Assembly (NCBI GenBank): GCA_012799795.1
Contig: JAAZKO010000073.1
Coordinates: forward strand, 1-5,715
DNA length: 5,715 bases
Reading direction: 5' to 3'
Origin: Minisyncoccota bacterium
Lineage (GTDB): Bacteria > Patescibacteriota > Microgenomatia > UBA1400 > PJMF01
The notes under the pieces were generated by a model. That model searched no databases and was not told where the DNA came from. It saw nothing but the letters and a program-made list of their open reading frames with translations. Position 1 is the first letter of the stretch, and the number at the start of each line of letters is the position of its first letter. Position numbers and translations under genes: made by a program. Positions 1 through 5,715 of this stretch are shown here, one piece after another.

Positions 1-1146
1 AATATCTCCGATGCCTACAATATCTAAAGCAGGATGAGCTTTACCCCCATACATCCAGTTATAGCAAGTATTACTCCCGTAATTTTGAGTAATGCGGATT
101 TCTGCCATTGGCCAAGACCAACTTCCATTACCAGAATTAATTTTACCAGAGGGATCATAGCTGCAACCGGTGGCCCAAAGGATATTTTTATTTTGTAATT
201 TATCTAAAGGATTAATTGTGTTTTGGTAATACCAACTCCAGCTACTAGATTTACTAAAATCATCAGCGGAATAACGATAAACACCAAAATGTAGATGAGC
301 GCCAGTTGAAAAACCAGAGTTACCCATAGTGCCAACAACTTCTCCCTGTTTAATTTGAACGCCACTTCCTTGACGAATAACTGTTCTTGCAGCACTGGAG
401 ATTTGACTTAATTCTTTGAGTGCTTCAGCTAATTTTTGTTGATAGGTTGCTTCGTTGTTTTTGGTTTGCTGAAGCAGAATATCTTTACTACTTTTTTGAG
501 CATCCAATTCAGTTTTTTGTCGCTCTAACTCACTTTTTTTCCTAGCAATTTCTTCTTGCTTTTCTTCTTTTAGTCGTTTCTGCTGGTCATAAGTGGCACG
601 TTGCAATTCAGTGCGATGCATGACTTCTAAAGTTTGTTCTTGGGCTTGATTAAGATAGTGGTATTGGCTAATAAATTGATTAAAAGAATCACTAGCAAAA
701 AAATTTACCTTAAATTGTTTACGACTTTGTTTATAACTAGCTCTAACTCGTTCAATTAGAATGCCACTTAGTTTGTCTAGAGAGATACTTAGACCTTCAA
801 TTCTTTGAGTTAATTCATCAATTTCTTTTTCTAATTGATTAATTTCATTAACTGTTTGTTGAATTTTAAGTGACTGAAGTTGAATTTGACCATTAAGAAT
901 ATTAATAGTAGACTGAAGTGTATTAGCCTCAGATTTAGCTTGATTTATCTTACTTTCCCAGCAAGTTCTTTGATTGTTTAAACAATTACTATATTCACCT
1001 TGCTTATCGTCATCATCAGCATATTTACTACAACTATATTGTTCATCACAATTTTGGGCTAAAACTAATTGATTGTTCCAGGCAAACACAATTAAAGAAA
1101 GTAGGATAGAGAGCAAAAATTTGACTGTGGATTTTTTGATTCTCAT
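1..1146 (-). CDS. Secreted coiled-coil M23 (LytM) peptidase, EnvC-like FtsEX partner, 3' end missing
   Basis: This is the first 382 codons of a secreted murein hydrolase; the reading frame is open to the window edge with no stop. The ATG lies 5 bp after the ftsX stop, so it is probably translated by coupling; no strong Shine-Dalgarno is seen. Residues 1-30 form a signal peptide (RIKK n-region, hydrophobic core about 9-22, likely cleavage after VLA at 28-30). Residues 33-62 hold four cysteines (33, 39, 54, 62). Two heptad-rich coiled-coil segments follow, about 64-135 and 165-250, as in EnvC. A LytM-type segment starts near 258: GxVVGTMGNSGFSTG then HLHF at 284-287, the usual C-terminal end of an M23 domain. 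Residues 345-375 then give WPM, ITQNYG and HPALD (an HxxxD zinc motif at 371-375), which normally come first. The order is therefore permuted. Both zinc-ligand motifs are intact, unlike the degenerate EnvC domain. The family call is firm; activity and FtsX binding are inferred from motifs and gene position. Confidence 0.85.
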   Translation of the reverse strand, partial: MRIKKSTVKFLLSILLSLIVFAWNNQLVLAQNCDEQYSCSKYADDDDKQGEYSNCLNNQRTCWESKINQAKSEANTLQSTINILNGQIQLQSLKIQQTVNEINQLEKEIDELTQRIEGLSISLDKLSGILIERVRASYKQSRKQFKVNFFASDSFNQFISQYHYLNQAQEQTLEVMHRTELQRATYDQQKRLKEEKQEEIARKKSELERQKTELDAQKSSKDILLQQTKNNEATYQQKLAEALKELSQISSAARTVIRQGSGVQIKQGEVVGTMGNSGFSTGAHLHFGVYRYSADDFSKSSSWSWYYQNTINPLDKLQNKNILWATGCSYDPSGKINSGNGSWSWPMAEIRITQNYGSNTCYNWMYGGKAHPALDIVGIGDI

Positions 1147-1151
1147 GTCAA

Positions 1152-2021
1152 CTATTTCTTTAACATGCGTTCAACTGCAGTTAAGCTGGCGAATGTACCA
1201 AGTAAAACAGCAGCTATCAACCCACCTAAAAATTGATAAAGGAAAAACTGCCAAGCAAGAGGGAATTCAATAATATCTTGTAAAAAGTCACTTAGCCAGG
1301 GGGTAGTGTAAAGAAGCATGGCAAAGTAAAAAGCAAAGGCAACAACGCTAGCGATGATAGATAAGAAGATGCCTTCTAAAAGATAGGGTTGACTGATAAA
1401 TTGGTTATTTGCACCAATAAATTTCATCACTTTGATACTATGGCGTTTAGAACTTACTCTAAGGCTGATGGTCACCATAATCATCAAAAAAGAAACGACT
1501 ATTAGAATAATTAAGAAGAAAAGGCCAAAAAGACGCAAAGCATTGGTCCAGCGAATTAAACTTTGCATAACATCTAGTTGAAAATCCACATCTTCGACAT
1601 ATTGACTGTCTTGAAGAATTTGGCTAATTTTTTCTAAATCCTCTGCATTATAAGCAGAAACCTCAATACTAATAGGTAAAATATCTTCAGTAACTAATTC
1701 AAGCAAGAGAGGATTGTCTTGGTTTTCTTGACGATAAATCTCCAAAGCTTCAACCTTGTCCACGATATTAATATCTTTAACGAAGTCTCTTTGTCTTAAT
1801 TCTTCTGCTAAAGTATCAACTTCTTTATTGTCGGTTTCTAGTCTAAAAAAAGCAATTACTCTAGGCTGAGTTTCAAAGTATTGTAATATTTTTTGACTAC
1901 CAATAGTCATTGCTGAAAAAGCGAAAGCAATAAAAAAAGTAATTGTTAAAACAATGATACTCAAAAGGCTTTGATAGGGAGAGCGACGAATAGCCGTCAG
2001 GGCAGAATTAAAACTTTTCAT
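1152..2021 (-). CDS. ftsX: Cell division protein FtsX (membrane subunit of FtsEX)
   Basis: FtsX is the membrane subunit of the FtsEX complex. It does not appear to transport a substrate; in known systems it couples ATP hydrolysis by FtsE to activation of cell-wall hydrolases outside the membrane. The 289-aa product has the family topology: a short cytoplasmic N-terminus with SLLSI leading into TM1 (about 18-40), an extracytoplasmic domain (about 41-161), TM2 (about 162-187), a cytoplasmic loop, TM3 (about 217-238) and TM4 (about 256-283). The loop after TM2 has the family signature, RVSSKRHSIKVMKFIGA followed by FISQPYLLEG (residues 188-217), corresponding to the conserved R-x-EI-IMKLVGA and PFLLEG region. 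Length is typical. The start is 7 bp after the ftsE stop; the gap is A-rich with no clear Shine-Dalgarno, so translation probably depends on ftsE. The stop is TAG, the only non-TAA stop here. The secreted coiled-coil M23 gene follows 5 bp downstream, and the extracytoplasmic domain is its likely docking site. Confidence 0.95.
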   Translation of the reverse strand: MKSFNSALTAIRRSPYQSLLSIIVLTITFFIAFAFSAMTIGSQKILQYFETQPRVIAFFRLETDNKEVDTLAEELRQRDFVKDINIVDKVEALEIYRQENQDNPLLLELVTEDILPISIEVSAYNAEDLEKISQILQDSQYVEDVDFQLDVMQSLIRWTNALRLFGLFFLIILIVVSFLMIMVTISLRVSSKRHSIKVMKFIGANNQFISQPYLLEGIFLSIIASVVAFAFYFAMLLYTTPWLSDFLQDIIEFPLAWQFFLYQFLGGLIAAVLLGTFASLTAVERMLKK

Positions 2022-2028
2022 ATTTTTC

Positions 2029-2805
2029 TTATTTTTTATTTATTTTTTTATTTTTGTTTATTTCTTTTTTAATTTTTTTATTTTTGTTTTCTATTTCTTT
2101 TTCTTTTTCTAATTGTTTTTCATTTTCTATTGGTTTTTCATTATTTTTTTCAAGTTTTTTGATCTTTTTTTCCAATCTAATAATTTTTTCTTTGGATAAT
2201 TCTTGAAGTACTAAATTATCATGCGTAGCAAAAAGGAGAGTGGTGCCGAGCTGATTGATCCTTCTCAGTAAACGAGTAATGGTTAAGCTAGCTTCAGCAT
2301 CTAGATTTCCGGTTGGTTCATCGGCAAAAATTATTTTTGGCCCACAAGCCAATGCGCGAGCAATACTAACTCGTTGAGCTTCGCCTCCAGACAGTTGTTT
2401 GGGAAATAGCAAGGCTTTATCTGTTAATTCAACTAAATTTAATAAATCAGTAACTCTTTCCTCAACTTCTTGATCTTTTTTTCCTTGAATGTAAATGGGT
2501 AGAGCAATATTTTCCCAAACATTCATCTCTTTAATGAGTTTATAGTCTTGAAAAACTACGCCAATTTTCCTTCTTAACTCAGGAATTTTTATTTTTTTTA
2601 GTTGACTGTATTTTTCTCCATCTAATTCAATTTCTCCCTCACTAGGATCATATTCTTTAATTAATAATTTCATCAAAGTGGTTTTACCAGTTCCAGAGGG
2701 TCCGGTGATGACTAATAAATCACCATCTTTAATCTCTAAAGAAAAATGTTTAATGGCAGTTTCTTGAGTGCCAAAAGATTTACTGACATCTGAAAAGATA
2801 ATCAT
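2029..2805 (-). CDS. ftsE: Cell division ATP-binding protein FtsE, with a charged C-terminal tail
   Basis: FtsE is the cytoplasmic ABC ATPase that pairs with FtsX. All nucleotide-binding motifs are intact: Walker A GPSGTGKT (35-42), Q-loop FQD (85-87), signature LSGGEAQRV (138-146), Walker B IIFADEP (158-164), D-loop GNLD (166-169) and the switch histidine in ATHD (H195). It should therefore hydrolyse ATP. The core resembles FtsE throughout (DYKLI after the Q-loop, VWENIALP), and ftsX directly downstream settles the assignment against other ABC exporters. The usual FtsE is about 220-230 aa; this one is 258 aa because residues from about 205 onward form a low-complexity Lys/Glu/Asn/Ile tail, ending in a repeated NKNKKI segment. 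The tail is probably helical or disordered and strongly basic at its end. The start is chosen because MIIFSDVSKSFG fits the family N-terminus. A weak GGGA Shine-Dalgarno lies 9 nt upstream, in the 3' arm of a small predicted hairpin. Confidence 0.95.
   Translation of the reverse strand: MIIFSDVSKSFGTQETAIKHFSLEIKDGDLLVITGPSGTGKTTLMKLLIKEYDPSEGEIELDGEKYSQLKKIKIPELRRKIGVVFQDYKLIKEMNVWENIALPIYIQGKKDQEVEERVTDLLNLVELTDKALLFPKQLSGGEAQRVSIARALACGPKIIFADEPTGNLDAEASLTITRLLRRINQLGTTLLFATHDNLVLQELSKEKIIRLEKKIKKLEKNNEKPIENEKQLEKEKEIENKNKKIKKEINKNKKINKK
2042..2089 (-). repeat. In-frame 10-codon direct repeat in the ftsE tail
   Basis: An exact 18-bp T-rich repeat occurs at 2042-2059 and again at 2072-2089, with a 30-bp period equal to ten codons. 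In the protein it appears as NKNKKIKKEI followed by NKNKKINKK, the last residues of FtsE. It lies within a longer low-complexity A-rich (coding strand) tract covering about 2029-2170. The in-frame period suggests slippage or tandem duplication that has been tolerated at the C-terminus. Confidence 0.8.
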
Positions 2806-2813
2806 AGGCAGTT

Positions 2814-2834
2814 CCCATTAAATCATTAAGTGGG
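2814..2834 (-). promoter_or_regulatory. Small hairpin before ftsE covering its weak Shine-Dalgarno
   Basis: The minus strand can pair CCCA with TGGG and TTAA with TTAA around a TGAT loop, leaving one bulged C (8 base pairs). The TGGG arm overlaps the only Shine-Dalgarno-like GGGA upstream of ftsE. No U-tract follows, so it is not an intrinsic terminator. It could lower ftsE initiation unless ribosomes finishing the upstream gene disturb it. The stem is short and AU-rich, so stability in the cell is uncertain. Confidence 0.25.
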
Positions 2835-2837
2835 TGT

Positions 2838-3431
2838 TTAGTCTAGAGTTTGGATGGGAGATTCGGCTTCAACAGTGATTATTTCTACTTGTCCCACATC
2901 CATAAACCAACCGGACACCTGAGCTTTATTAGTTTCACCCCAAACTTTAATTTCCATACCAAGAAAATCATCTAGATCAGTAACTGAAGAAGTGAGAGTT
3001 ATGGTTTGGCTTTTTCCACCTTCTCGAAGTAGTCGATGTGATCCTTCACCATTAACTCCTCCTTTTTCTAAATAACCCTGAGCGCTATCAGAAAAAGTAT
3101 CTTTATCAGATACACCAAAAACATCGCCAGCTTTGATGCTACTAACTTCACTTGCCACTTGAGCAAAATCACCTTTTCCAGATTTGCTATTTTGTTTAAG
3201 TCTAGAGCTGCCATAACCGGTCAGAATTCCAGCTAGAATTGCTATAAGCGCAAAAATAATAAATTTTTTCTTTTGTTTTTTGTTCATTTGTTCATCTTCC
3301 TGTTTATTATTTTGTTTGTTGTTTATGTTGACTGGGCTGTCATCCAAATTTTCGATAATAGTATTTGGAGGATTTAGATTGTCTTCAATTTTTGCTTTTT
3401 CGTCAATATCTATTTTTTGCAATTCTGTCAT
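2838..3431 (-). CDS. Uncharacterised single-pass membrane protein with extracytoplasmic domain
   Basis: The function is unknown. The 197-aa product has an acidic, Asn/Gln-rich cytoplasmic N-terminus (1-50), a basic stop KKQKKK (51-56), one transmembrane helix (about 57-75) and an outside domain (about 85-188). The basic cluster before the helix predicts N-in/C-out. The outer domain contains GEGSHRLLREGGKSQTITL (128-146), then SSVTDLDDFLGMEIKVWGET and GWFMDVGQVEI. The alternating beta pattern with a central VDLD..LG..V.VWGET stretch looks like a small beta-barrel (possibly OB-like), which is inference. I have an impression of similar proteins annotated as hypothetical in other Patescibacteria, from memory only. 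The chosen start has a good AAGGA Shine-Dalgarno; an in-frame Met49, also preceded by AGGA, could give a 149-aa form. The gene sits between prfB and ftsE, 32 bp before ftsE, suggesting a role in the envelope with FtsEX. Confidence 0.8.
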   Translation of the reverse strand: MTELQKIDIDEKAKIEDNLNPPNTIIENLDDSPVNINNKQNNKQEDEQMNKKQKKKFIIFALIAILAGILTGYGSSRLKQNSKSGKGDFAQVASEVSSIKAGDVFGVSDKDTFSDSAQGYLEKGGVNGEGSHRLLREGGKSQTITLTSSVTDLDDFLGMEIKVWGETNKAQVSGWFMDVGQVEIITVEAESPIQTLD

Positions 3432-3437
3432 AAAAAA

Positions 3438-3445
3438 TTTCCTTC
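3438..3445 (-). promoter_or_regulatory. Shine-Dalgarno site of the 197-aa membrane protein
   Basis: The minus strand reads GAAGGAAA, with the AAGGA core at 3440-3444, 8 nt before the ATG at 3431. It is the clearest ribosome-binding site in the window and supports the long start over the internal Met49. The other starts have weak sites or none, consistent with coupled translation from the gene before. Confidence 0.7.
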
Positions 3446-3452
3446 ATTTTTT

Positions 3453-3480
3453 ATTGTAAAGCAATTTAATAATGAATCAA
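3453..3480 (-). promoter_or_regulatory. Candidate sigma-70-type promoter at the end of prfB
   Basis: On the minus strand TTGATT (3475-3480, 4 of 6 matches to TTGACA) is followed after 16 nt by TACAAT (3453-3458, 5 of 6 matches to TATAAT). Transcription would start near 3446, giving a leader of about 15 nt that still holds the AAGGA site. The -35 box lies within the last codons of prfB. It would let the membrane protein-ftsE-ftsX-M23 set be expressed apart from prfB. In DNA this rich in A and T such matches also arise by chance, so this is only a candidate. Confidence 0.3.
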
Positions 3481-4554
3481 AGCTAAAATAAATTGATCTA
3501 AATCACCATCGAGCACTTCAGCAGTTTGACTTGTTTCCACTTGGGTACGAGTATCTTTTACTAATTGATATGGGTGAAGCACATAATTACGAATTTGTGT
3601 ACCCCAACTCGCATGTTGATGGTCACCTTTTTCTTTAGCCAAGGTGTTTTCTAGTTTTTCTTCTTGAATTTTGGCTAGTTTTGCTTTCAAAATTTTCAGT
3701 GCTCGTTCTTTATTTTGAATTTGACTACGTTCTTCTCTGCATTTAACAGTAATACCGCTCGGCTCATGACTTAGTTCTACCGCAGTATTCAGCTTATTAA
3801 CTGATTGACCACCAGCCCCACCTGCCCGAGTAAAATTCCAAGTTAAATCCTTATCTTTAATGTCAATTTCTTGACTATCTTCAACAATAGGCAAGACTTC
3901 TACTAAAGCAAAAGAAGTTTGTCGCAAATTATCAGCATTGAAAGGGCTTTGTCTGACTAATCGATGAGTGCCATGTTCACCTTTTAAATAGCCATAAGCA
4001 TAATCAACTTCAATCTCAAAAATCACCTCTTTAATACCGGCATCTTCTCCTCGAGTTTTATTGACCAAGCGATATGCCCAATTTTTTCTTTCAAAATAGC
4101 GTTGATACATACGCTCTAACATTTCAGCCCAATCCATCGCTTCAGTACCGCCTTGGCCTGGATGAATAGACATGATAGCCCCGCAATGATCAAATCTCTT
4201 ATTAAGGTAGTGTTTCAGCTCCATTTTTTTTAAGATTTTTTTTAATTCATTACTGGTTTTATCAATATCTATTTTTAATTCCTGAGTCAATTCTTGCTTT
4301 GTTTCTTCCGCTTGCAAATCAATTAAGGCTTGTAAATCTTTCAATGTCTCTGCAATTAATTTTTGTTCGTCAATAATTGTTTGGGCTCTTTTTTGTTTCT
4401 TGATTTCACTTTGAGCTTCTTCTTTTTGCCAAAAATCAGGATCACTACTAGCTTTTTGTACTTGTTTTACAATCTCTTTTTCCTTAGCTAAATCAAAATC
4501 GGCCAGAAATTTTTTTGCATCTTCAATTAGCTGTTTTAGCTCATCTTCTGTCAT
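3466..4554 (-). CDS. prfB: Peptide chain release factor 2 (RF2)
   Basis: RF2 ends translation at UGA and UAA by triggering peptidyl-tRNA hydrolysis in the ribosome. The 362-aa product is full length. It has a coiled N-terminal domain (about 1-115) and the conserved HPGQGGTEAMDWAEML segment (131-146). The stop-codon-reading tripeptide SPF is at 203-205, which marks RF2 rather than RF1 (PxT). The catalytic GGQ is at 248-250 within RAGGAGGQSVNK, and the end is the typical VLDGDLDQFI. Many prfB genes carry an autoregulatory +1 frameshift (CUU UGA C) near codon 25. Here the region is one continuous frame (KKFLADFDLAKEK) with no internal UGA, so that control is absent. The start is certain: an in-frame TAG lies 9 bp upstream of the ATG. 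The ATG lies 4 bp after the DUF4012 stop with only a weak Shine-Dalgarno. A prfB-ftsE-ftsX cluster is common in bacteria such as actinobacteria, although here a membrane-protein gene is inserted before ftsE. Confidence 0.97.
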   Translation of the reverse strand: MTEDELKQLIEDAKKFLADFDLAKEKEIVKQVQKASSDPDFWQKEEAQSEIKKQKRAQTIIDEQKLIAETLKDLQALIDLQAEETKQELTQELKIDIDKTSNELKKILKKMELKHYLNKRFDHCGAIMSIHPGQGGTEAMDWAEMLERMYQRYFERKNWAYRLVNKTRGEDAGIKEVIFEIEVDYAYGYLKGEHGTHRLVRQSPFNADNLRQTSFALVEVLPIVEDSQEIDIKDKDLTWNFTRAGGAGGQSVNKLNTAVELSHEPSGITVKCREERSQIQNKERALKILKAKLAKIQEEKLENTLAKEKGDHQHASWGTQIRNYVLHPYQLVKDTRTQVETSQTAEVLDGDLDQFILALIHY

Positions 4555-4558
4555 GTCT

Positions 4559-5656
4559 TTATTCTAACCGATCTCTGGTTAGAGTCCAGTTGTCAACTAA
4601 GTCTTGGTTTTGGTAAAAATATATGGGAATTTCTTTGATGCCTGATTGCTTTTGAACTTCTAGGTCTTGCTGTTTACTGTTGTTTTCTAAATCAATTACT
4701 AGATCCAACTGCTCTTGTTCGGTGATAAGTAGTAAAAAACTGATCTCTAAAAATTCCTGATTTTCCTGAAAATAAGCTTGACTGAGAAAATCTATGGTTT
4801 CAGCTTTTCCATTCTCATCAATTAATTGTATTTGTTTGATTTTTATCTCTGGCGCAAAGTATAAGCGCTGAAAATTAACATAGCTGAGATGATCGGCAGT
4901 GTTTAAATCTGGATTAGTATTGATGTTTAATGGTTTTTGATTTTTATTACTAAACTTAATGCGAATTTGTTCAATTTGTTCATCGTTTTGGTAAAAATGA
5001 AACTCTCTTTCAACTAAGCGATTAGCTTTATTAATGCCAACATTACTTTCTACGCTGTAAAAGTAAAAATTATTTAGATTTTTTCTGAGCATTTGGCCAG
5101 CAAAATTGTGTTTTTGCCAAATTTTCTCTAACTCTTTATCTCGACTATAAATTTGAATGTTTTTATTTTCTAAATTATCAAATAAAACATTGATGAGGGC
5201 TTGGTTTTCTTTAAAATTTAATTGACTGAGCCGATTTTCTATGGCTACTTTACTATGATTGAGAAAATTAGCTTTTTCTGTTGAACCAGCAAAGAAGTTT
5301 AAACGGTCAGCTCGAGCTAGTTGAGCAAAGTTTTGGGAATCAATAGCGCTTTCATAATCTGGGAGTTGAATTGGCCCAATTTGCTCTAATAAGCTTTCAA
5401 TAAGATCAAGATTAACAAAAATAATGCCAGCAATATCTCGATTATGATCTAAATAGGGACTTTGAGCAGCAATTTCTTGCCAAAGATTAATGATTTTTTC
5501 AGCACTAGTAGTTAGATCTGGCCACCAATTGGCATCTTGAATAAGCAAACCCTTTCCTTCACTTAAGTACTCATAATGTCCTGGAGGACTTGTAGGAAAG
5601 CTTTTTTGCTGTCCAGCGATGTTATAAATATCCTGAACAGGAGTTAAATTCCACAT
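4559..5656 (-). CDS. DUF4012-family protein, C-terminal part (5' end lost at the fold-back)
   Basis: This is the C-terminal 365 residues of a DUF4012 protein, a family of unknown function frequent in Patescibacteria and Actinobacteria, usually anchored by an N-terminal membrane segment and often considerably longer than this. Recognisable family features are PTSPPGHYEYL (21-31), the LIQDANWWPDLTTSAEKI block (38-55, family RDANW-PDFP-SA), the AGIIFVNLDLIESLLEQIGPI block (76-96, family DGVI-VDP---LL---GPI), VESNVGINKANRLVERE near 202-218, and a closing VQKQSGI near 334-340 (family QKQPG). No signal peptide or membrane helix is visible. The ATG at 5654-5656 sits exactly at the end of the left arm of a perfect palindrome, and the preceding in-frame stop is created by the mirrored copy. 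The apparent start is therefore probably not the true one, and the gene should be treated as 5'-truncated. It ends in TAA 4 bp before prfB, suggesting cotranscription. Confidence 0.8.
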   Translation of the reverse strand: MWNLTPVQDIYNIAGQQKSFPTSPPGHYEYLSEGKGLLIQDANWWPDLTTSAEKIINLWQEIAAQSPYLDHNRDIAGIIFVNLDLIESLLEQIGPIQLPDYESAIDSQNFAQLARADRLNFFAGSTEKANFLNHSKVAIENRLSQLNFKENQALINVLFDNLENKNIQIYSRDKELEKIWQKHNFAGQMLRKNLNNFYFYSVESNVGINKANRLVEREFHFYQNDEQIEQIRIKFSNKNQKPLNINTNPDLNTADHLSYVNFQRLYFAPEIKIKQIQLIDENGKAETIDFLSQAYFQENQEFLEISFLLLITEQEQLDLVIDLENNSKQQDLEVQKQSGIKEIPIYFYQNQDLVDNWTLTRDRLE

Positions 5657-5715
5657 GGAATGTGGAATTTAACTCCTGTTCAGGATATTTATAACATCGC
5701 TGGACAGCAAAAAAG
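5601..5715. repeat. Perfect inverted repeat (56-bp arms, 3-nt loop) at the window end
   Basis: The left arm 5601-5656 and right arm 5660-5715 are exact reverse complements, separated only by GGA at 5657-5659. I compared the arms base by base and found no mismatch. The right arm reaches the final base, so it may be longer beyond the window. The left arm encodes the first 19 visible residues of the DUF4012 protein; the right arm is the same DNA turned back on itself and has no plausible coding role. A near-loopless perfect palindrome inside a conserved coding region at a sequence end is typical of a fold-back assembly error or an amplification chimera. A true hairpin chromosome end or an inverted duplication is possible but less likely. 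Confidence 0.97.

Noticed and set aside
204..395. A 63-codon minus-strand open frame with a hydrophobic translation
   Set aside because: It lies wholly inside the M23 gene in another frame. The M23 frame there carries the HLHF motif, so this is a shadow.
1006..1020. DDDDK segment (residues 43-47) in the M23 protein, resembling an enteropeptidase site
   Set aside because: Short acidic runs are common and no such protease is expected here; it is treated as chance within a hydrophilic spacer.
1073..1273. A 66-codon plus-strand open frame across the ftsX/M23 junction
   Set aside because: It is antisense to the end of ftsX and to the M23 signal peptide, has no Shine-Dalgarno, and matches nothing recognisable.
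3432..3465. ATTG-CAAT mini-stem followed by an A-run after prfB, considered as a terminator
   Set aside because: The stem is only 4 bp, and the run after it on the transcribed strand is A, not U. The sequence fits better as a -10 box.
4470..4554. Programmed +1 frameshift site in prfB
   Set aside because: The first 30 codons are one open frame with no internal TGA, and an in-frame TAG upstream of the ATG excludes a longer leader.
5601..5715. Palindrome considered as a rho-independent terminator or an IS terminal inverted repeat
   Set aside because: The stem is far longer than a terminator, lies within a coding region, has no transposase nearby and has a 3-nt loop, so a fold-back end fits better.

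Overview
The window is an AT-rich, tightly packed bacterial segment with all six genes on the minus strand. Transcription therefore runs from the right end of the window to the left. In that order the genes are: the C-terminal part of a DUF4012-family protein, prfB (peptide chain release factor 2), a small single-pass membrane protein with an extracytoplasmic domain, ftsE, ftsX, and the first 382 codons of a secreted coiled-coil/M23 (LytM) cell-wall peptidase that runs off the left edge. Intergenic gaps are 4, 34, 32, 7 and 5 bp. The DUF4012 protein, the prfB-ftsE-ftsX-M23 order, the short genes and the base composition point to Candidatus Patescibacteria (CPR). I would lean to an ABY1/Falkowbacteria- or Parcubacteria-like lineage, but the class is a guess. 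RF2 with an SPF tripeptide implies that UGA is a stop codon, so the lineage is probably not one of the UGA=Gly groups (Gracilibacteria/Absconditabacteria).

Region by region: 5601-5715 is a perfect fold-back palindrome (56-bp arms, 3-nt loop) that reaches the last base. It looks like an assembly or amplification artefact and cuts the DUF4012 gene short at its 5' side. 4559-5656 is the DUF4012 remnant. 3466-4554 is prfB, without the programmed +1 frameshift. 3432-3480 holds a candidate promoter and a good Shine-Dalgarno site for the 197-aa membrane protein at 2838-3431. 2029-2805 is ftsE with a long Lys/Glu/Asn-rich tail containing a 10-codon repeat. 1152-2021 is ftsX. 1-1146 is the M23 protein. 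No gap without a gene exceeds 60 bp, and I saw no RNA gene, CRISPR array, insertion sequence or convincing terminator.

How the genes work together: FtsE (ATPase) and FtsX (membrane subunit) form the complex that transmits ATP-driven conformational change across the membrane to a periplasmic coiled-coil hydrolase or hydrolase activator during division. The secreted coiled-coil/M23 protein directly downstream is the obvious partner, in the manner of EnvC. Its LytM motifs occur in permuted order, with HLH before HxxxD, and both visible zinc-ligand motifs are intact. It may therefore be an active peptidase with a circularly permuted domain rather than a degenerate activator. The uncharacterised membrane protein just upstream of ftsE is a candidate accessory subunit of the same envelope system. 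These two proteins are the least conventional parts of the window.
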